Source: a bacterium (GTDB lineage: Bacteria > Krumholzibacteriota > Krumholzibacteriia > LZORAL124-64-63). From it: DNA of 64,000 nt. The stretch is from assembly GCA_024231905.1 (NCBI GenBank), contig JAAEQC010000142.1, forward strand, positions 147,367 to 211,366, in the 5' to 3' direction. Shown piece after piece: positions 62,512 to 64,000 of this stretch. The first letter of the stretch is position 1, and each line of letters begins with the position of its first letter. Made by a program: the position numbers and the translations under genes. A model generated the notes under the pieces. That model was not told where the DNA came from and did not search any database. It was given only the letters and a program-made list of their open reading frames with translations.

Positions 62512-63306
62512 ATGCGCAATGCACGAACGACCCTGCTCATCACGACTCTAGCCGTCGCCATCTGGGGCGCCGGTTGCTCGTCCGACGACCCGGCCGAGCC
62601 TATGGACGGACTGGCCCACGTCAGTCCGGTGGAGGCCGAAGAGTACGCCGTCATCGCCCTGGGCATGGTCAACGATATGGCCACGGACGTGCCCGAGATG
62701 GCCACCGGCTCCTTCGCCACGGCCAAGAGCCTCGGCGCCGCCGGTGAACCCGACTGGGACGCCGAGCAGCAGGCCTGGGTCCTCGACTACTCCCAGCAGT
62801 TCAGCGAGGGCGATCCCGCCGTGGCCTGGGGCGAAACCACGATCCATGTCTGGGTCCAGTTCCGCAACACCGAAGGACCGTTGCCCACAGCCCTGGGCGC
62901 CACGGTCTGCGAGTACCGGGCCGTCAGCGGCATGACCATGCACACCCAGTCCGAAGAGGGCAGCGGCAATCTGGCCTACGACCTGGCCACGACCATGATC
63001 GTGGCCTACGTGGACGGCGGCTACACGGTCGTCGGCACCGGCGGCTCCACGGTGGAGGCCGACTTCACCGACGGACAGCGCTCGGAAAACGTACGCGTGA
63101 CCATGGAGTGGAACGCGGACCTGGCCCTCATGGCCGGCAGCTGTCCCACCGGCACCGCCGACGTCACCGTGGGCCAGTATCGCCTGGACGCCGTGTACGA
63201 CGGTTCGTCCACGGCCCAGTGGACCTTCACGGGCCCCGATTATCACGCTACGGGCACCGAGCCTCTGGAGTGCGGTGCGGTGGGGATGCCGGTGGATCTC
63301 TGGTAG
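62512..63306 (+). CDS. Lipoprotein of unknown function
   Basis: 264 residues from the ATG at 62512 (AGGAGGCAACACGCC precedes it). Lipobox GAGC (residue ~22) then an acidic spacer SSDDPAEPMD. The mature part has a helix-rich start (EEYAVIALGMVNDMATDVPEM) and strand-rich remainder (ETTIHVWVQFRN, TVVGTGGSTVEADF, VRVTMEWNADLALM), ending VGMPVDLW. Two Cys near ~205 and ~255 could pair. No family recognised. Followed by a strong hairpin at 63340. Confidence 0.65.
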   Translation: MRNARTTLLITTLAVAIWGAGCSSDDPAEPMDGLAHVSPVEAEEYAVIALGMVNDMATDVPEMATGSFATAKSLGAAGEPDWDAEQQAWVLDYSQQFSEGDPAVAWGETTIHVWVQFRNTEGPLPTALGATVCEYRAVSGMTMHTQSEEGSGNLAYDLATTMIVAYVDGGYTVVGTGGSTVEADFTDGQRSENVRVTMEWNADLALMAGSCPTGTADVTVGQYRLDAVYDGSSTAQWTFTGPDYHATGTEPLECGAVGMPVDLW

Positions 63307-63339
63307 GTCCTTCGGCTGAGCACATTGTCGATTCGGCTT

Positions 63340-63382
63340 CCCCGGGGACTCGCGCGACATGGAATCGCGAGGGTCCCCGGGG
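63340..63382 (+). terminator. Hairpin after the 62512 lipoprotein
   Basis: CCCCGGGGACTCGCG (63340-63354) pairs with CGCGA-GG-GTCCCCGGGG (63366-63382), 15 bp with a GG bulge. No T tract. Confidence 0.5.
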
Positions 63383-63389
63383 GCCTTCG

Positions 63390-63735
63390 CGGCTGGTGCA
63401 GATCCATGTGCACGAGCGGGGCGGCAAGCTCCTAGTACCTACGAATCAAGGCGAACGCAAACTCGGCCCTGCCGATACCGAACGCCTACAATGCGACGCT
63501 ATCATCTGCAGGAAAGGCCGGCGAGCGAAAGCCACGATCCCCCCGCGCATCCGCCGCGAAGTCCTGGCCCGCGACGGCCACCGGTGCCAATCCCCCGGCT
63601 GCGATCGGACCCATTTCCTGGAAGTCCACCACCGGACTCCACGCGCCAAGGGCGGCACCCACGACCCCGCGAACCTGATCACCCTCTGCGCGTCCTGCCA
63701 TCGGCTGCATCACGAAAAGGGCTCCCTCGTCAGGG
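63390..63735 (+). pseudogene. Truncated HNH endonuclease (DUF222/HNH-type) remnant
   Basis: The frame reads, from ~63393, LVQIHVHERGGKLLVPTNQGERKLG, then RAKATIPPRIRREVLARDGHRC and the HNH core: CQSPGC, FLEVHHRTPRAKGGTHD, NLITLCASCHRLHHEKG. The zinc/active-site set (CxxxC ... HH ... CxxCH) survives, but the N-terminal domain is missing. The usual CxxC of the upstream knuckle has become HxRG (HERGG). The frame then reads into a transcription terminator and on to 63890 with no natural end. No in-frame ATG precedes the domain; a GTG at 63396 could start a shortened peptide. Probably decaying or already non-functional. Confidence 0.65.
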
Positions 63736-63743
63736 AGCCCTTT
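63716..63743. terminator. Bidirectional intrinsic terminator
   Basis: Perfect 12-bp stem AAAGGGCTCCCT / AGGGAGCCCTTT with loop CGTC. On the - strand it ends in TTTT and lies 53 nt past the RND gene stop, so it is that gene's terminator; it overlaps the end of the HNH remnant. Confidence 0.75.
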
Positions 63744-63795
63744 CTCGCTCTGCGGTCGAAGGTCCCGGGGGACCTAGCCGTGGGGCGGCGCGCCG

Positions 63796-64000
63796 TCAGG
63801 GATCCGTCTGCGGCTCCGGCGCTTGTTGCTGGCCCCGGGTCTTCACCCACCGCCCCAGCCGCGCGAAACCCCAGCCCCACCGCGTGGTGATCCAGTACAC
63901 CGCCGGGATGGCCGACAGGATGAGCACCGTGCTGCTGGTCAGACCGCCGATGGAGCTGAGGGCCAGGTTCTCCCAGATGTCCTTGCCGCCGGTGAGATCC
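63796..64000 (-). CDS. RND efflux transporter (AcrB/HAE1-like), C-terminal fragment
   Basis: Only the last 67 codons lie in the window; the gene continues beyond base 64000. The end of the protein reads LTGGKDIWENLALSSIGGLTSSTVL, then hydrophobic ILSAIPAVYWI and a charged cytoplasmic tail ending PEPQTDP. This matches the final transmembrane helix region of RND permeases (the LSSIGGLTSSTLL-type segment near their C terminus). Stop at 63796. Drug/metabolite efflux or related; substrate unknown. Terminator at 63716-63743. Confidence 0.85.
   Translation of the reverse strand, partial: DLTGGKDIWENLALSSIGGLTSSTVLILSAIPAVYWITTRWGWGFARLGRWVKTRGQQQAPEPQTDP

Noticed and set aside
63108..63392. Upstream part of the open frame that contains the HNH remnant.
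   Set aside because: Overlaps the 62512 lipoprotein in another frame and crosses a terminator hairpin; Arg/His/Gly-rich noise.

Overview
This is a G+C-rich bacterial chromosome segment, gene-dense on both strands. It carries many outer-membrane beta-barrel proteins and lipoproteins with short lipoboxes, so the host is a diderm. Several traits recur in FCB-group bacteria and related G+C-rich candidate phyla: a secreted FG-GAP protein ending in an Asn-Tyr-Pro-Asn-Pro-Phe-Asn-Pro type C-terminal module, a DUF5916-type protein, a beta-propeller hybrid histidine kinase, an SdhCAB set with a one-piece cytochrome b, and an archaeal-type prolyl-tRNA synthetase. A Krumholzibacteriota, Eisenbacteria or Latescibacterota-like organism would fit. 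That placement is inference, not proof. I see no rRNA, tRNA, CRISPR array, phage or insertion sequence.

Layout. 1-9.2 kb: the 3' part of an NtrC-type sigma-54 activator, a sigma-54 promoter, a secreted helical protein overlapping a beta-barrel gene, a zinc-ribbon methyltransferase, an HDOD-GAF protein, proS and a membrane protein. 9.3-18.7 kb: a large DUF5916-type protein, a dCache chemoreceptor with a downstream barrel protein, a beta-propeller protein, a GT39-like glycosyltransferase and an alpha/beta hydrolase. 18.9-26 kb: the three-gene proton-translocating transhydrogenase and a 1339-residue hybrid kinase. 26-35 kb: two pairs of paralogous lipoproteins (Big_5-like and Kre9/KNH-like), a metallo-beta-lactamase-fold protein and pdxST. 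34.9-38.5 kb: a tightly packed run of acylphosphatase, HAD phosphatase, PLP decarboxylase, DsbD-N-like protein and RRM protein, followed by an orphan ParD-like antitoxin. 38.8-46.7 kb: a second glycosyltransferase-like protein, an outer-membrane channel plus a 43-residue membrane peptide plus a sodium:solute symporter, and a zinc/manganese-type uptake operon that lacks its ATPase gene. 46.9-54.3 kb: a six-gene run ending in an atypical Nramp-like transporter, then the FG-GAP protein. 54.3-64 kb: a P-loop protein, sdhCAB, a beta-helix lipoprotein, a TudS-like protein, a decayed dihydroorotase fragment, two unknown secreted proteins, an HNH-nuclease remnant and the 3' end of an RND transporter.

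How it works together. The sequence-level signals of most interest are regulatory or easily missed. A sigma-54 promoter with tandem upstream boxes sits directly behind the sigma-54 activator and points at the uncharacterised helical/beta-barrel pair. Five intergenic regions share a TTTYSC-N17-TATMYK promoter-like layout. The two Big_5-like lipoproteins keep a matching promoter exactly 104 nt from their start codons. A small membrane-peptide gene is translationally coupled to the symporter. Two genes (pyrC-like and HNH) are decayed. All functional assignments come from reading motifs by eye; no database search was run.
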